DNA of 57,928 bases from Bacteroidales bacterium (GCA_016783885.1 JADHVR010000014.1:1-57928); one strand, 5' to 3'; positions 22,744-32,904 are shown, counted from the first letter of the stretch. Numbers and translations: made by a program. The notes: a model not told the origin generated them from the letters alone.

Positions 22744-25626
22744 ATGCAGCCATTTTTAGATAAAACAGCAGAATACCTCATAAATAATTACCCTGAAGAT
22801 ACAGGTGATATTTGTTTAGTGCTTCCAAACCGCAGAGCCGGATTGTTTCTGAAAAGTTACCTCGCCAATAGGTTGAATAAAACTGTATGGGCGCCTTCTA
22901 TTTATGCAATTGAGGATTTTATTTTTGAATTATCCGGATTTAAGGTCATGGATCCTGTATTCCTGTTATTTGAGCTTTACAAGGTTCATAAAGAAATAGA
23001 GGATAAAGCTGCACAGGAGTTTAGTGAATTTCTGAACTGGGGGCAGGTGCTGATACGTGATTTTAATGATATCGACATGTACCTGATTGATGCCGGGCAA
23101 TTATTCGGATATTTATCTGACACAAAAGCACTAACTGTCTGGAACCTTGACCAGAAGCCGCTAACGGATTTTGAGGTTAAATACCTTCGCTTTTTCAATT
23201 CTTTAAAAAAGTATTACGATAAGTTAAAGATAAGACTGACTGAAAAGCGACAAGTTTACAAGGGTTTAGCTTACAGGACTCTTGCCGAAAATATTGAAGA
23301 AATGGCAGAACAATTACACTGGAAGAAAATTCTTTTTACCGGGTTCAATGCTTTAACATCTTCTGAAGAAAAAATAATTTTTTCTTTGAAAAATTGCGGT
23401 ATAGCTGAAATGCTTTGGGATGCTGATAAGTATTACACTGAAAATAATGTACAGGAAGCAGGCAGATTTATTCGTAAGTATATTGATAAATTCCAGGCAG
23501 ATGATTTTAAATGGACAGGCGACTATTTTTCGGCTGAAAATAAAAACATAAATATTATTGGCGTACCACAGAATGTGGGTCAGGTGAAAGTTGCAGGACA
23601 AGTACTTGATGAAATTGCCGGAAAAGAATCGGAATTGAGTAATACGGCTGTTGTTCTTAATGATGAAACCCTTATGGTGCCTTTGCTGAATTCAATCCCG
23701 TTGAATATACACGAATTTAACCTTACAATGGGATTACATTTGAAATTTACACCATTATTTCGTTTGGTTGAAGGTTTTTTTAACTTAAACGAAAATGCCA
23801 TTAAGTTTGATAAAACCGGCGGTAAAAATCCGAGACTGTATCATAATGATATTATTAAAATATTAGAACATCCTTATATTAAAGCCATTGGTGAAAATAA
23901 TCATCAAAATAACGAGAGCGTTTCAGTAACATCTAAAATCAGGAAATCAAATAAAATATTTTTTGATTATAAAGAACTGGAAACAGTTTATTTTTCTTCC
24001 GATGAAGAGTTTAAAAATATAATCCCGGTCCTTTTTGAGCCGTGGAAGAACAATCCGGGAAAAGGTGTAAACAAATTGATTGAACTGCTTAAAGTTCTGA
24101 AATCGGTTTTAATAAAGCACAATATTGGAGCGGAAAAAAAAGGTGATAAGGATACCCCTGATTTGGAAATGGAATATCTTTTTCATTTTTCAATGGTTCT
24201 TAAAAGACTGAAGAATTTGCTTTCGGAATATCCTTTTATAGAAAACATCAGAACCCTAAGAGAATTATTTAACCAAATAGTACAATCAATTACTATTCCT
24301 TTTTATGGTGAGCCATTGGGCGGTCTCCAGATTATGGGAATGCTCGAAACCAGAACTCTCGATTTTGAAAATATTATTATGTTATCGGTGAATGAAGATA
24401 TTATTCCATCAGGTAAATCAACAAATTCATTCATTTCTTATGAGATAAAACGTGAGTTCAGACTTCCTACATACAGAGAGAAAAATTCCATTTTCGCCTA
24501 TCATTTTTACCGGATCTTACAAAGAGCAAAAAATATATATTTGCTATATAACACCGAATCAGGAGAATTGGGAGGGGGTGATATAAGCCGGTTTATTACT
24601 CAACTTCAATACGAACTTCCGAAATATAATCCCATGGTCAGGATAGATAAAAAAACACTGTCAATTCCTCCGGGGAAGGATGATTTTGATGATACAATTG
24701 AAATTTTCAAGACGGCTGATATCGTGGAAAAGTTGAAAGCCCTGGCAAAAAGCGGATTTTCTCCAAGTGCATTAAATACTTTTAGAAATTGCCCTTTACA
24801 GTTTTACTTTAAATATGTTGCAGGGCTGAGTGAAACCGAAGAAGTGGAGGAAACTATCGAGGCAGCAACACTTGGCATTGTGATTCATGATGTTTTGCAA
24901 GGACTGTACACTCCTTTTATTGGTAAACCGATAAATTGTGAAGACATTAATTCTATGAAGTCTGAAATTGAGGGACTGATCCGGGATTCGTTTAAAATTC
25001 ATTATGAGCATGGTGAAATTGATTACGGTAAAAACCTGTTGATTGTGAAAGTGGCAAACTTGTTTATAAATAATTTCCTCAAAAAGGAGTTTGATCTGAT
25101 TAAAACTGAAGCAGAGAAAGGAAGCCGGATTATAATAAAAAGCCTGGAAAATCAATTTGTTTCAAACCTTACTTTCGAATACGATAAAATAACTTTTGAT
25201 GTAAGATTAAAAGGTACTATTGACAGGGTGGATGAATTGAATGACACTATCCGGATTATTGATTATAAAACCGGCAGGGTTGAACAAAGAGATTTGAAGT
25301 TCAATGTATGGAACGATTTGCTTACCGAAAGTAAATTAGATAAATGTTTTCAGTTATTATTTTACGGTTATGTATATAACAAAGCTGCCGGTGAAAACAG
25401 TAAACAAATCAAACCCGGTATTATATCGTTCAGAAACCTGAGCATAGGCTTTTTAAATATTAATTTGCCCGATAATGAGACTTTATCAGAGGAAGCTTTT
25501 AAAAATTTTGAAAATGTATTAAAGAAAATTTTTCAGGAAATATTTGATCTTGAAAAACCATTCATTAAGACAGATACTATTGAAAATTGTAAGTACTGTA
25601 ATTTTACTTCAATATGTAATAGGTGA
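22744..25626 (+). CDS. AddB-like PD-(D/E)XK nuclease/inactive helicase
   Basis: 960 residues. The N-terminal region (LVLPNRRAGLFLKSYL) is the degenerate AddB helicase part. The C-terminal RecB-family nuclease has IVIHDVLQGLY (H), GTIDRVDE and the catalytic IIDYKTGRVEQ (about 838). An iron-sulfur cluster site is formed by the Cys in FRNCPLQFYF (about 683) and CKYCNFTSIC (CxxCx5C) at the extreme C-terminus. It processes double-strand breaks with an AddA helicase-nuclease, which is not adjacent here, although the two are usually neighbours. Start ATG 22744. Confidence 0.82.
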   Translation: MQPFLDKTAEYLINNYPEDTGDICLVLPNRRAGLFLKSYLANRLNKTVWAPSIYAIEDFIFELSGFKVMDPVFLLFELYKVHKEIEDKAAQEFSEFLNWGQVLIRDFNDIDMYLIDAGQLFGYLSDTKALTVWNLDQKPLTDFEVKYLRFFNSLKKYYDKLKIRLTEKRQVYKGLAYRTLAENIEEMAEQLHWKKILFTGFNALTSSEEKIIFSLKNCGIAEMLWDADKYYTENNVQEAGRFIRKYIDKFQADDFKWTGDYFSAENKNINIIGVPQNVGQVKVAGQVLDEIAGKESELSNTAVVLNDETLMVPLLNSIPLNIHEFNLTMGLHLKFTPLFRLVEGFFNLNENAIKFDKTGGKNPRLYHNDIIKILEHPYIKAIGENNHQNNESVSVTSKIRKSNKIFFDYKELETVYFSSDEEFKNIIPVLFEPWKNNPGKGVNKLIELLKVLKSVLIKHNIGAEKKGDKDTPDLEMEYLFHFSMVLKRLKNLLSEYPFIENIRTLRELFNQIVQSITIPFYGEPLGGLQIMGMLETRTLDFENIIMLSVNEDIIPSGKSTNSFISYEIKREFRLPTYREKNSIFAYHFYRILQRAKNIYLLYNTESGELGGGDISRFITQLQYELPKYNPMVRIDKKTLSIPPGKDDFDDTIEIFKTADIVEKLKALAKSGFSPSALNTFRNCPLQFYFKYVAGLSETEEVEETIEAATLGIVIHDVLQGLYTPFIGKPINCEDINSMKSEIEGLIRDSFKIHYEHGEIDYGKNLLIVKVANLFINNFLKKEFDLIKTEAEKGSRIIIKSLENQFVSNLTFEYDKITFDVRLKGTIDRVDELNDTIRIIDYKTGRVEQRDLKFNVWNDLLTESKLDKCFQLLFYGYVYNKAAGENSKQIKPGIISFRNLSIGFLNINLPDNETLSEEAFKNFENVLKKIFQEIFDLEKPFIKTDTIENCKYCNFTSICNR

Positions 25627-25890
25627 TAACGTAATAGCCCCCCCGGTGCAGGATGCGAAATTAAAAAACAGGTAACTTATCCTTGTATTATTTCCATCCG
25701 GATTATACTTCGCACTTACCGGCACACAAATACTGATGAGGAAGGGCACGGGAACAGTAAAACAATGAAGCAATTAAACAATGAAGCAGTGGAACAATCT
25801 ATTGTTGGAGTTTTTTCATATAAATATAACAATTAAAAGTACTGATAGCTCAATTTTTTATAATTTCGTACCGGCACTGCCAAAACAAAA

Positions 25891-27000
25891 GTGAGTTATG
25901 CAATTTTTAAATTTTTTAATCAGATGCCCGAAAAATTAGCTCCGGAATATATGTTGTTTGATGATCCATTAAAGTTCTACAACGCAATGCTCAATGATAT
26001 TGAAAATGCATGTAACTATATTTATCTGGAGACTTACAGGTTTAACAATGACTCCATCGGAATTAAATTCAAGGATGCTCTAACCAGGAAGAGCAGAGAA
26101 GGTGTTGAGATCAAGCTTTTGGTGGACTCCTGGGGTACATCGCTGCCCTCAAATTTTTTTAGTGAATTGATTAAAAAGGGGGGAGAGGTACGGTATTTTC
26201 AGAAACTGAAATTTTTCTGGGATTTTTTCACTAAAAACCATCGGCGTAACCACAGGAAGCTATTGATTATTGATGATAAAATATCTTATATCGGATCGGC
26301 AAACCTCACTGACTACTCGCTTAATTGGCGTGAATCAATGCTCAGGATCAAGTCGGATCTGACATCCTCTTTTAAAAAAGTATTTCTCCAGCATTTTAAA
26401 ATCTATAATAAATATGTTTTAGAAAAACTGATCAATATTTATAAGATTACTAAGGATAATTACGAGATTATCAGGGACGTTCCTTCTTTAACCAAACAAA
26501 GAATAAGAAAAAGGTTTATTGAATTGATCAAAAATGCCAAAAATGAGATTGTGATCGAGACACCATATTTTCTGCCAGGCTTCCTTGTAAGAAAAGCGTT
26601 GAGCGATGCAGCCAAAAGAGGTGTGGATGTAAAAGTAATTATGCCAAAACATTCCGACGTTGGATTGATCAATATTCTTAGAAACAGGTATCTGGGGCCA
26701 TTACATAAAAACGGGATAAAAATTATATTTTATGTGCCACACAATCTCCATGCGAAAATGATGATGGTGGATAAAGATGTATTTTCGATCGGCTCACCTA
26801 ATTTTGACTACAGAAGTTTCAGGTATCAACACGAGATAGTTGTGGTAAGCCAGGAGAAAAATGTACTTGATCAAATAGATAAGCATATCAAAGAAACCCT
26901 TAGCAATAGCGAAGAATTTAATTATGAAATATGGCTTCGCCGTTCGGCAATACAAAAGTTTTTCGAGTGGATTTTATTGCCCTTCAGGCACCTGTTGTAA
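25891..27000 (+). CDS. Phospholipase D family / cardiolipin synthase-like
   Basis: Up to 369 residues with two HKD motifs: HRKLLIIDDKISYIGSANLT (about 127) and HAKMMMVDKDVFSIGSPNFD (about 290), each followed by the GS(A/P)N signature. The family exchanges phosphatidyl groups (cardiolipin synthesis) or cleaves phosphodiesters. No clear membrane helices precede the domain, so it is of the ClsB/ClsC type. The start is GTG 25891 or ATG 25924. The 3' end overlaps the convergent lpxD-like gene by 17 bases. The preceding 264 bases contain only spacer with AACAATGAAGCA units. Confidence 0.82.
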   Translation: MSYAIFKFFNQMPEKLAPEYMLFDDPLKFYNAMLNDIENACNYIYLETYRFNNDSIGIKFKDALTRKSREGVEIKLLVDSWGTSLPSNFFSELIKKGGEVRYFQKLKFFWDFFTKNHRRNHRKLLIIDDKISYIGSANLTDYSLNWRESMLRIKSDLTSSFKKVFLQHFKIYNKYVLEKLINIYKITKDNYEIIRDVPSLTKQRIRKRFIELIKNAKNEIVIETPYFLPGFLVRKALSDAAKRGVDVKVIMPKHSDVGLINILRNRYLGPLHKNGIKIIFYVPHNLHAKMMMVDKDVFSIGSPNFDYRSFRYQHEIVVVSQEKNVLDQIDKHIKETLSNSEEFNYEIWLRRSAIQKFFEWILLPFRHLL

Positions 27001-27931
27001 TATTATTTAGTTTTTCGTAAATCTCCGGTAACTTCCTAATCATCACCAGTTCTTTCCATTTTTTTCGGGCTTCTATTGCAGGCGCACCGAAATACACTTT
27101 GTTACCCTCAAGGCTTTTACCAACAGCGGAAGTCCCCAAAATAACAGCTCCTTTTCCTATGGTAAGGTCTTTGTCAATAGCAACTTGTCCCCATAAAATA
27201 ACATCATCTTCAATTCTTGAAACGCCACCTATGATAACAGCTGATGCAAAAAGGCATCTTTTACCCACATAAGTATCGTGTCCAATCTGGATATGATTAT
27301 CAAATTTTGTGTACTCATCAATAATCGTATCTCCTGAAACGCCTTTGTCAATAGTGCAGCAAGCGCCTATTTCCACATTGTCTTTTATAACAACCCTTCC
27401 GCATGATTCAAATTTCAGGGTTTTGTTTTCCCTTTTCTGGAAATAGAAGGCATCAGCGCCGAGAACAGTTCCGGAATGGATAATGACATTGTCGCCAATA
27501 ATAGTATGGTCGTAAATGCTGACATTGGCATGAATAATACAATTCTTCCCGATTTTTACATTATTACCGGTAAACACACCGGGCTGTATAATGGTTCCTT
27601 CTCCTATATCCGCTGTTTCGCTTATCATGCTGTTAGCTTGAACAAAAGGTTTGAATTTTTTTACCAGCTTCATATAATCCGAAAAAGGATCCTTAGAAAA
27701 CAATAATGCCTTTCCTTCAGGGCGTTCTGTTTTTTTATTGATCAGGATAGTTGTTGCTTTGGAAGAAAGCGCCTTTTCATAATATTTAGGATGGTCAACA
27801 AAAGTCAGGTCGCCAGATTCCACCATATGTATTTCGTTAATGCCGCTTACAATAAAATCCGGATCACCATCAAATTCAGCATTGATGATCAAAGCTATAT
27901 TCTTTAATTTTTGAGGCTTTTCAAATTTCAT
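26984..27931 (-). CDS. LpxD-like N-acyltransferase (left-handed beta helix)
   Basis: 315 residues. The N-terminal LpxD-type head (VSGINEIHMVESGDLTFVDH..YYEKALSS) precedes about 10 hexapeptide turns (IGEGTIIQPG.., IGKNCIIHAN..). The His in HIQIGHDTYVG is at the place of the LpxD catalytic base. LpxD adds the N-linked 3-hydroxyacyl chain in lipid A synthesis. Bacteroidota often carry a second, shorter paralogue after efp, and this gene fits that position; its exact substrate is unsettled. It is the last gene of the lpxC-fabZ/lpxA/efp block on this strand. Confidence 0.78.
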   Translation of the reverse strand: MKFEKPQKLKNIALIINAEFDGDPDFIVSGINEIHMVESGDLTFVDHPKYYEKALSSKATTILINKKTERPEGKALLFSKDPFSDYMKLVKKFKPFVQANSMISETADIGEGTIIQPGVFTGNNVKIGKNCIIHANVSIYDHTIIGDNVIIHSGTVLGADAFYFQKRENKTLKFESCGRVVIKDNVEIGACCTIDKGVSGDTIIDEYTKFDNHIQIGHDTYVGKRCLFASAVIIGGVSRIEDDVILWGQVAIDKDLTIGKGAVILGTSAVGKSLEGNKVYFGAPAIEARKKWKELVMIRKLPEIYEKLNNITTGA

Positions 27932-27970
27932 TAATTATTATTGTTTATTTGGGAATTGTCCCCTTAAACT

Positions 27971-28024
27971 CTTCCAGGTTTTGCAAACTCTGGAAGGTTT
28001 TTCACCCTCAAACTCTGGAAGGTT
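27971..28024. repeat. CTTCCAG/CTGGAAG intergenic palindrome
   Basis: CTTCCAG (27971-27977) pairs with CTGGAAG (27990-27996). A second right half, CTGGAAGG, follows at 28014-28021. A related half-copy lies at 34994-35000. This is a dispersed repeat between efp and the lpxD-like gene that may also act as a weak terminator. Confidence 0.5.
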
Positions 28025-28045
28025 TTTTCAATCTAAAATCTAAAA

Positions 28046-28609
28046 TTATTTCACCCTTTCAGAATATTCCCCCGAACGTGTATCAACTTTTATTTTTTCT
28101 CCTTCATTTACAAAGAGCGGAACTTTAACTGTGGCACCGGTTTCAAGTTTTGCATCTTTGAGAGCATTTGTAGCTGTATTGCCTTTTTCGCCCGGCTCGG
28201 TATAAGTGATTTTAAGCACAACATAAGCAGGCATATCACATGTTAGAGGTGTCTCTGTATCGGCATGGAAAAGGATTTCCACTTCCTGCCCGTCTTTCAG
28301 GAATTGTGGTGCACTGATAATATCTTCCTGGATTGTAACTTCTTCCCAGGTTTCGGTATTTAAAAAGTGATGACCGAAATCATCTTTATATGAGTACTGG
28401 TATTGCCTTCTTTCAACGCGGGCTATATCAATCTTAACACCTGCATTAAATGTATGCGATATAACTTTACCTGTTTTCAGGCTTTTTAGTTTGGTACGTA
28501 CAAAAGCAGGTCCTTTACCCGGTTTCACATGCTGGAACTCAACAATGGTAAGCAGATCGTTATTCATTTCAATTGTTAATCCATTCTTGAAATCAGATGT
28601 TGTTGCCAT
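28046..28609 (-). CDS. efp: Translation elongation factor P
   Basis: 187 residues, the standard EF-P length with three beta-barrel domains. The modification loop HVKPGKGPAFVRTK (Lys about 32) is conserved. It rescues ribosomes stalled at polyproline. It sits inside the lipid A block, as in many Bacteroidota. No EarP, EpmAB or YmfI gene is seen nearby, so the Lys modification status is unknown. Confidence 0.95.
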   Translation of the reverse strand: MATTSDFKNGLTIEMNNDLLTIVEFQHVKPGKGPAFVRTKLKSLKTGKVISHTFNAGVKIDIARVERRQYQYSYKDDFGHHFLNTETWEEVTIQEDIISAPQFLKDGQEVEILFHADTETPLTCDMPAYVVLKITYTEPGEKGNTATNALKDAKLETGATVKVPLFVNEGEKIKVDTRSGEYSERVK

Positions 28610-28670
28610 AATATAGGTTATTTGATATTTTTATTTTAAAAATTTTCCCTTTGTCATTCATTAATCGTAA

Positions 28671-29486
28671 TCAGTCATTCAACAGAGTGTTTAATGTATT
28701 CCCCGGAATTCTCGTATATCCCTTCATTATTCCTCTTGTTGACCGGGATATAAACGCAATGATCTCATCCATTTCGGGGCTTGAGGGCATATTAGCCTCT
28801 ATGTATCTTACAGCCTGGGTAACATTAAGACCTTTTACGTAAAGATAGCGGTAAATATCCTGTATTTCATTGATCTTTTCATTGGAGAAACCATACCTTC
28901 GCAATCCTATTGAATTTATTCCGGCATAAGACAGAGGTTCTCTTGCGGCTTTGGTATAAGGCGGGACGTCCTTCCTAACTAATGAGCCGCCCGAAATAAT
29001 AACATGAGTTCCGATCTTCACAAACTGGTGAATGGCAGAGAGACCTCCGATAAGCGCATATTTGTCTATTTCAATATGTCCGGCAAGGTTCACAGCATTG
29101 GCAAGAATAACATTATTACCTATTCTACAGTCGTGAGCAATGTGCACATAAGCCATCAGCAGGCAATTTTTTCCAATAATTGTTTTCCAGCTTGCTTTTG
29201 TTCCGCGGTTAATGGTAGCAAATTCGCGGATAGTAGTGTTGTCGCCAATTTCTACTGATGTGTCCTCTCCTGAATATTTTAAATCCTGTGGAATGGCTCC
29301 GATAACAGCACCAGGGAACACCTTGCAGTTATTTCCGATACGAACACCTTCCATTATAGTTACATTAGAGCCTATCCATGTGCCTTCGCCTATTTCTACA
29401 TTTCTTTCAATGTTAACGAAAGGTTCAATAACGGCGTTCTTGGCAACTTTTGCCTGGGGGTGTACGTATGCTAAAGGTTGATTCAT
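28671..29486 (-). CDS. lpxA: UDP-N-acetylglucosamine acyltransferase LpxA
   Basis: 271 residues. Hexapeptide-repeat beta helix (1-190) with the catalytic His in MAYVHIAHDCRIG (about 121-127), then the C-terminal helical domain (GLRRYGFSNEKINEIQDIYR). It catalyses the first step of lipid A synthesis. The start lies 10 bases after the lpxC-fabZ stop, so the two are coupled. Confidence 0.94.
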   Translation of the reverse strand: MNQPLAYVHPQAKVAKNAVIEPFVNIERNVEIGEGTWIGSNVTIMEGVRIGNNCKVFPGAVIGAIPQDLKYSGEDTSVEIGDNTTIREFATINRGTKASWKTIIGKNCLLMAYVHIAHDCRIGNNVILANAVNLAGHIEIDKYALIGGLSAIHQFVKIGTHVIISGGSLVRKDVPPYTKAAREPLSYAGINSIGLRRYGFSNEKINEIQDIYRYLYVKGLNVTQAVRYIEANMPSSPEMDEIIAFISRSTRGIMKGYTRIPGNTLNTLLND

Positions 29487-29496
29487 GATAATTCAG

Positions 29497-30906
29497 TTAT
29501 GATTTTTTATTATTGTTCTTTTTAGTTATCTGAGCAAGCAGATCGCCTTCGATAACCGGTTTATTACCCACATATCCAATACCTTTCATGTGGCATAAAC
29601 CTCGACGTATAGGAGATATTAGCGTACATACAAAAACAAGCGTATCTCCGGGAACCACCTTATTCCTGAATTTTACATTGTCAATTTTCAGAAAATAAGT
29701 AAGATAGTTTTCCGGATTATCAATTTTATTTAACATAAATATACCACCTGTCTGAGCCATTGACTCAATCTGAAGTACACCTGGCATTACCGGTTCATCA
29801 GGGAAATGTCCTGCAAAAAAACCTTCGTTCATTGTAACATTTTTTACGCCGGCAATATGTTTTTCGTCCATATCGATGATCTTGTCAACCAAAAGGAAAG
29901 GTGGTCGATGCGGCAGCATTTTTTTAATATCGTTAATATCATAAATCGGCTGCTTAATAAGATCAAACGGCGGTTTAAACCTGTTTTTTTCTTTCTCCAC
30001 GATATATTGTTTTATTATTTTAGCAAATTCAATATTGGCTTTATGTCCGGGTTTTTTGGCTATAATATGCCCTTTTATCGGTACTCCAACCAATGCAATA
30101 TCACCTATAACATCGAGCAACTTATGCCTGGCAGGCTCATTTTCGAAATATAGGTTTAGGTTGTTTAGTATTCCTTTTCTAAGAACCTTTACCGAAGGTT
30201 TGTTAAACAGCTTGGCTAGCCTGTCTAATTCCTCCTGTGAGATGATGCGATTTACAAATACGATTGCAGTACTAAGATCACCACCCTTTATAAGGTTGTT
30301 ATTAAGAAGGTATTCAAGCTCGTGCAGAAAAACAAAAGTCCGGCAATTAGCAATTTCTTTATTAAAATCACTTATTTTGTCGAGTGTGGCATTTTGTGTG
30401 GACAGAACTTCAGTTTCAAAATCAATCATTACGGAAATCCTGAATTCGTCAGAAGGGATAATAAGCATTTCCAGTTTATTTTCAGGATCGGTATATGTAA
30501 GCACTTTATCGATTTCAAAATATTTTTTTTCTGCTTCTTGTTCTTCAATGCCTGCTTTTACAAGAGCTTCGGTAAAATATTTTGAACTTCCGTCAAGGAT
30601 AGGTGTTTCAAAATTATTAACCTCAACAAGGATATTATCAATTTCCATCCCTGCCAATGCAGCCATCACATGTTCAATAGTGCTGATTTGTGAGCTATTG
30701 TTTCCTATGGTTGTTCCCCTGTTTGTATCTGTAACATTGTCGCAATCGGCTTTGATGACAGGTTGTCCTTCGATATCCACTCTTTTGAACCGGATACCAT
30801 ACCCGGCAGGTGCAGGATTAAATTTAAGCATTACATCCATGCCAGTATGTAATCCTTTACCCGAAACCGTCACAGTAGCGGCAATTGTTTTCTGTTTATC
30901 ATTCAT
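29497..30906 (-). CDS. lpxC: Bifunctional LpxC deacetylase / FabZ dehydratase
   Basis: 469 residues, a fusion typical of Bacteroidota. The LpxC half (1-~310) has the zinc ligands in STIEHVMAAL (H about 78) and ARHKLLDVIGD (H, D about 240), with KGGDLSTAIVF between. The FabZ half (~325-469) has LPHRPPFLLVDKI and the catalytic His/Glu in HFPDEPVMPGVLQIESMAQ (about 392-408). It joins the committed step of lipid A to acyl-chain dehydration. It heads the minus-strand block. A canonical lpxD would normally sit just upstream but is absent; a divergent gcvT is there instead. Confidence 0.95.
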   Translation of the reverse strand: MNDKQKTIAATVTVSGKGLHTGMDVMLKFNPAPAGYGIRFKRVDIEGQPVIKADCDNVTDTNRGTTIGNNSSQISTIEHVMAALAGMEIDNILVEVNNFETPILDGSSKYFTEALVKAGIEEQEAEKKYFEIDKVLTYTDPENKLEMLIIPSDEFRISVMIDFETEVLSTQNATLDKISDFNKEIANCRTFVFLHELEYLLNNNLIKGGDLSTAIVFVNRIISQEELDRLAKLFNKPSVKVLRKGILNNLNLYFENEPARHKLLDVIGDIALVGVPIKGHIIAKKPGHKANIEFAKIIKQYIVEKEKNRFKPPFDLIKQPIYDINDIKKMLPHRPPFLLVDKIIDMDEKHIAGVKNVTMNEGFFAGHFPDEPVMPGVLQIESMAQTGGIFMLNKIDNPENYLTYFLKIDNVKFRNKVVPGDTLVFVCTLISPIRRGLCHMKGIGYVGNKPVIEGDLLAQITKKNNNKKS

Positions 30907-30916
30907 AATTAGCGGG

Positions 30917-30955
30917 CAAATATAATTATATTTCCGTAAAAATCAGGCAAAAGTA
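30917..30955 (-). promoter_or_regulatory. Two -7 box candidates for lpxC-fabZ
   Basis: On the minus strand, TACTTTTG (30955-30948) and TATATTTG (30924-30917) both fit TAnnTTTG. The nearer one ends 11 bases before the ATG and would leave only a few leader bases. The farther one gives a leader of about 36 bases. Confidence 0.4.
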
Positions 30956-31011
30956 CAAAAACTAATAACTAATTTAGAACTATTAATACTTATTCATCAA
31001 CTCATTTTTTA

Positions 31012-31019
31012 TACTTTTG
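31012..31019 (+). promoter_or_regulatory. -7 box TACTTTTG for gcvT operon
   Basis: TACTTTTG is identical to the boxes before lpxC and bamD. It lies 39 bases before the gcvT ATG at 31058, giving divergent promoters for gcvT and lpxC within about 150 bases. Confidence 0.5.
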
Positions 31020-31057
31020 CGCCGTTATAAAAATCGTTGATTAAAAAAACTATAATA

Positions 31058-32158
31058 ATGAAAAATACAGCATTTACTAAGTTTCATGAAGAACTCGGTG
31101 CAAAAATGGTTGAGTTTGTCGGTTATTACATGCCTGTTCAATACGAAGGTCTTATTAAGGAACATTTAACCGTTAGAAAAGCAGTTGGCGTTTTTGATGT
31201 GTCGCATATGGGCGAGGTTTGGGTAAAGGGTCCAAAAGCATTGGATTTTGTTCAGTGGGTTACTTCCAACGATGCATCAAAATTAACAGATGGCAAGGTG
31301 CAGTATTCCTGCTTCCCAAACGGGAAAGGGGGAATTGTGGACGACCTGTTGGTTTACAGGATAAATTCAGAGATTTATCTTCTCGTGATCAATGCAGCCA
31401 ATATTGAAAAGGACTGGAACTGGCTGGTTGAACAAGGAAAAAAATTCGGTTTGGAAGTTGGGAAAGAATTGTACAATGCTTCCGATGAAATAGCCCAATT
31501 GGCTGTTCAGGGTCCTCTTGCTTTAAAAGCTATGCAAAAACTAACTAATGAACCGGTTGAATATATGGAGTATTACACTTTTAAAAAGTTGAATTTTGCG
31601 GGTGTTGACGACGTTATCTTTTCAACTACGGGATATACAGGATCTGGTGGTTGCGAAATTTACATGGCAAATGAAGACGCTCCTAAAATCTGGAAGGCGG
31701 TCTTTGAGGCAGGGGAGGAGTTCGGCATTAAACCCATTGGTCTGGGAGCAAGGGATACTTTGCGATTGGAAATGGGATTCTGCCTGTATGGAAATGATAT
31801 TAACGATAACACTTCACCAATTGAAGCAGGATTGGGATGGATCACCAAATTTACGGATGAAAAGGATTTTATCGACAAAAAATATCTTTTAAAACAAAAA
31901 GAAGAAGGAGTAACGCGCAGACTCAGGGGATTTGAAATGATTGACAGGGGTATTCCGCGCCAGCATTATGAGATTTGTGATGCGGATGGAAACAACATCG
32001 GTGAAGTTACTTCCGGCACAATGGCACCTGCACTGAATAAAGCCATTGGTATGGGATATGTGAAAAAAGAGTTCTCAAAATTTGATACGGAAATTTTTAT
32101 TAAAGTAAGGAATAAATTATTAAAAGCAAAGATAGTGCGGATCCCATTTTATAAATAA
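31058..32158 (+). CDS. gcvT: Glycine cleavage T protein (aminomethyltransferase)
   Basis: 366 residues from ATG 31058; an in-frame TTG at 31037 would add seven unconserved residues. The family motifs [50 protein letters not shown] (folate-binding region) and [10 protein letters not shown] are present. It transfers the methylene group from the H-protein-bound intermediate to tetrahydrofolate. The TAATG overlap with comB shows tight coupling. GcvH and GcvP are not in the window. Confidence 0.93.
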   Translation: MKNTAFTKFHEELGAKMVEFVGYYMPVQYEGLIKEHLTVRKAVGVFDVSHMGEVWVKGPKALDFVQWVTSNDASKLTDGKVQYSCFPNGKGGIVDDLLVYRINSEIYLLVINAANIEKDWNWLVEQGKKFGLEVGKELYNASDEIAQLAVQGPLALKAMQKLTNEPVEYMEYYTFKKLNFAGVDDVIFSTTGYTGSGGCEIYMANEDAPKIWKAVFEAGEEFGIKPIGLGARDTLRLEMGFCLYGNDINDNTSPIEAGLGWITKFTDEKDFIDKKYLLKQKEEGVTRRLRGFEMIDRGIPRQHYEICDADGNNIGEVTSGTMAPALNKAIGMGYVKKEFSKFDTEIFIKVRNKLLKAKIVRIPFYK

Positions 32159-32904
32159 TGGAAAACAATAAAAACACCATAGAAGTCTGCTTTTCACCAA
32201 GACTATACGAAGACAGGCTAACCCATGAGAATTTTATAGTTGTCATTGTGGATATTCTGAGAGCCACTACCTCTATTTGTTCTGCATTCGACAATGGTGT
32301 GAAAAAGATCATTCCCGTTGCCAGCCTTGATGAAGCAAGGGAATATAAAAAGAAAGGTTTTCTTGTAGCTTCTGAGAGAGATGGCATTGTGCCGGATTTT
32401 GCCGACTTCGGGAACTCTGCCTTCAACTTTATGACTCCGGAGGTTGTTGGCAAAACCATCGTTTACAGCACTACCAATGGTACTCATGCAATTGAAATGG
32501 CTAAGTCTGCCGAAAAAGTAGTAATCGGTGCATTTACTAACCTGAAGCCTCTTGCCGAATGGCTTGCAGCACAAGATAAAAACGTTGTTATTCTTTGTGC
32601 AGGATGGAAAAATAAATTTAACCTTGAAGATTCCTTCTTTGCCGGCGCTTTGGTTGAATCTTTACTGGAATACCCGAATTTCAGGCTTTTTTGCGATTCT
32701 GCTACAGTAGCTTTAGATATATGGAAAACCGGCAAAGAAAATATGTTAGGTTACATTGAGAAAGCCCTGCATCGCCACAGGCTGAAAAGAATGGGACTTG
32801 ATGATGTGCTTGAATATTCGTTCACATTGAATTCAACTAATGTGATACCTGTTATGGAAAATCAACACATAATAAACATCAATAAAAATGAAAAAACTGA
32901 ATAA
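32158..32904 (+). CDS. comB: 2-phosphosulfolactate phosphatase family (ComB)
   Basis: 248 residues. The ComB motifs VIVDILRATTSICSAFDNG, SERDG, DFGNSAFNF and YSTTNGTHAI are all present. In methanogens ComB makes sulfolactate for coenzyme M; in bacteria its role is often unclear and may lie in sulfolactate or other phosphate-ester metabolism. It starts inside the gcvT stop (1-base overlap) and overlaps the DPP III gene by 17 bases, so all three form one operon. Confidence 0.85.
   Translation: MENNKNTIEVCFSPRLYEDRLTHENFIVVIVDILRATTSICSAFDNGVKKIIPVASLDEAREYKKKGFLVASERDGIVPDFADFGNSAFNFMTPEVVGKTIVYSTTNGTHAIEMAKSAEKVVIGAFTNLKPLAEWLAAQDKNVVILCAGWKNKFNLEDSFFAGALVESLLEYPNFRLFCDSATVALDIWKTGKENMLGYIEKALHRHRLKRMGLDDVLEYSFTLNSTNVIPVMENQHIININKNEKTE

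Noticed and set aside
30035..30925. 296-codon open frame antisense to lpxC-fabZ
   Set aside because: Its composition is Ser/Ile/Leu-rich without domain pattern, and the opposite strand encodes a complete, motif-perfect LpxC-FabZ. It is a shadow frame.
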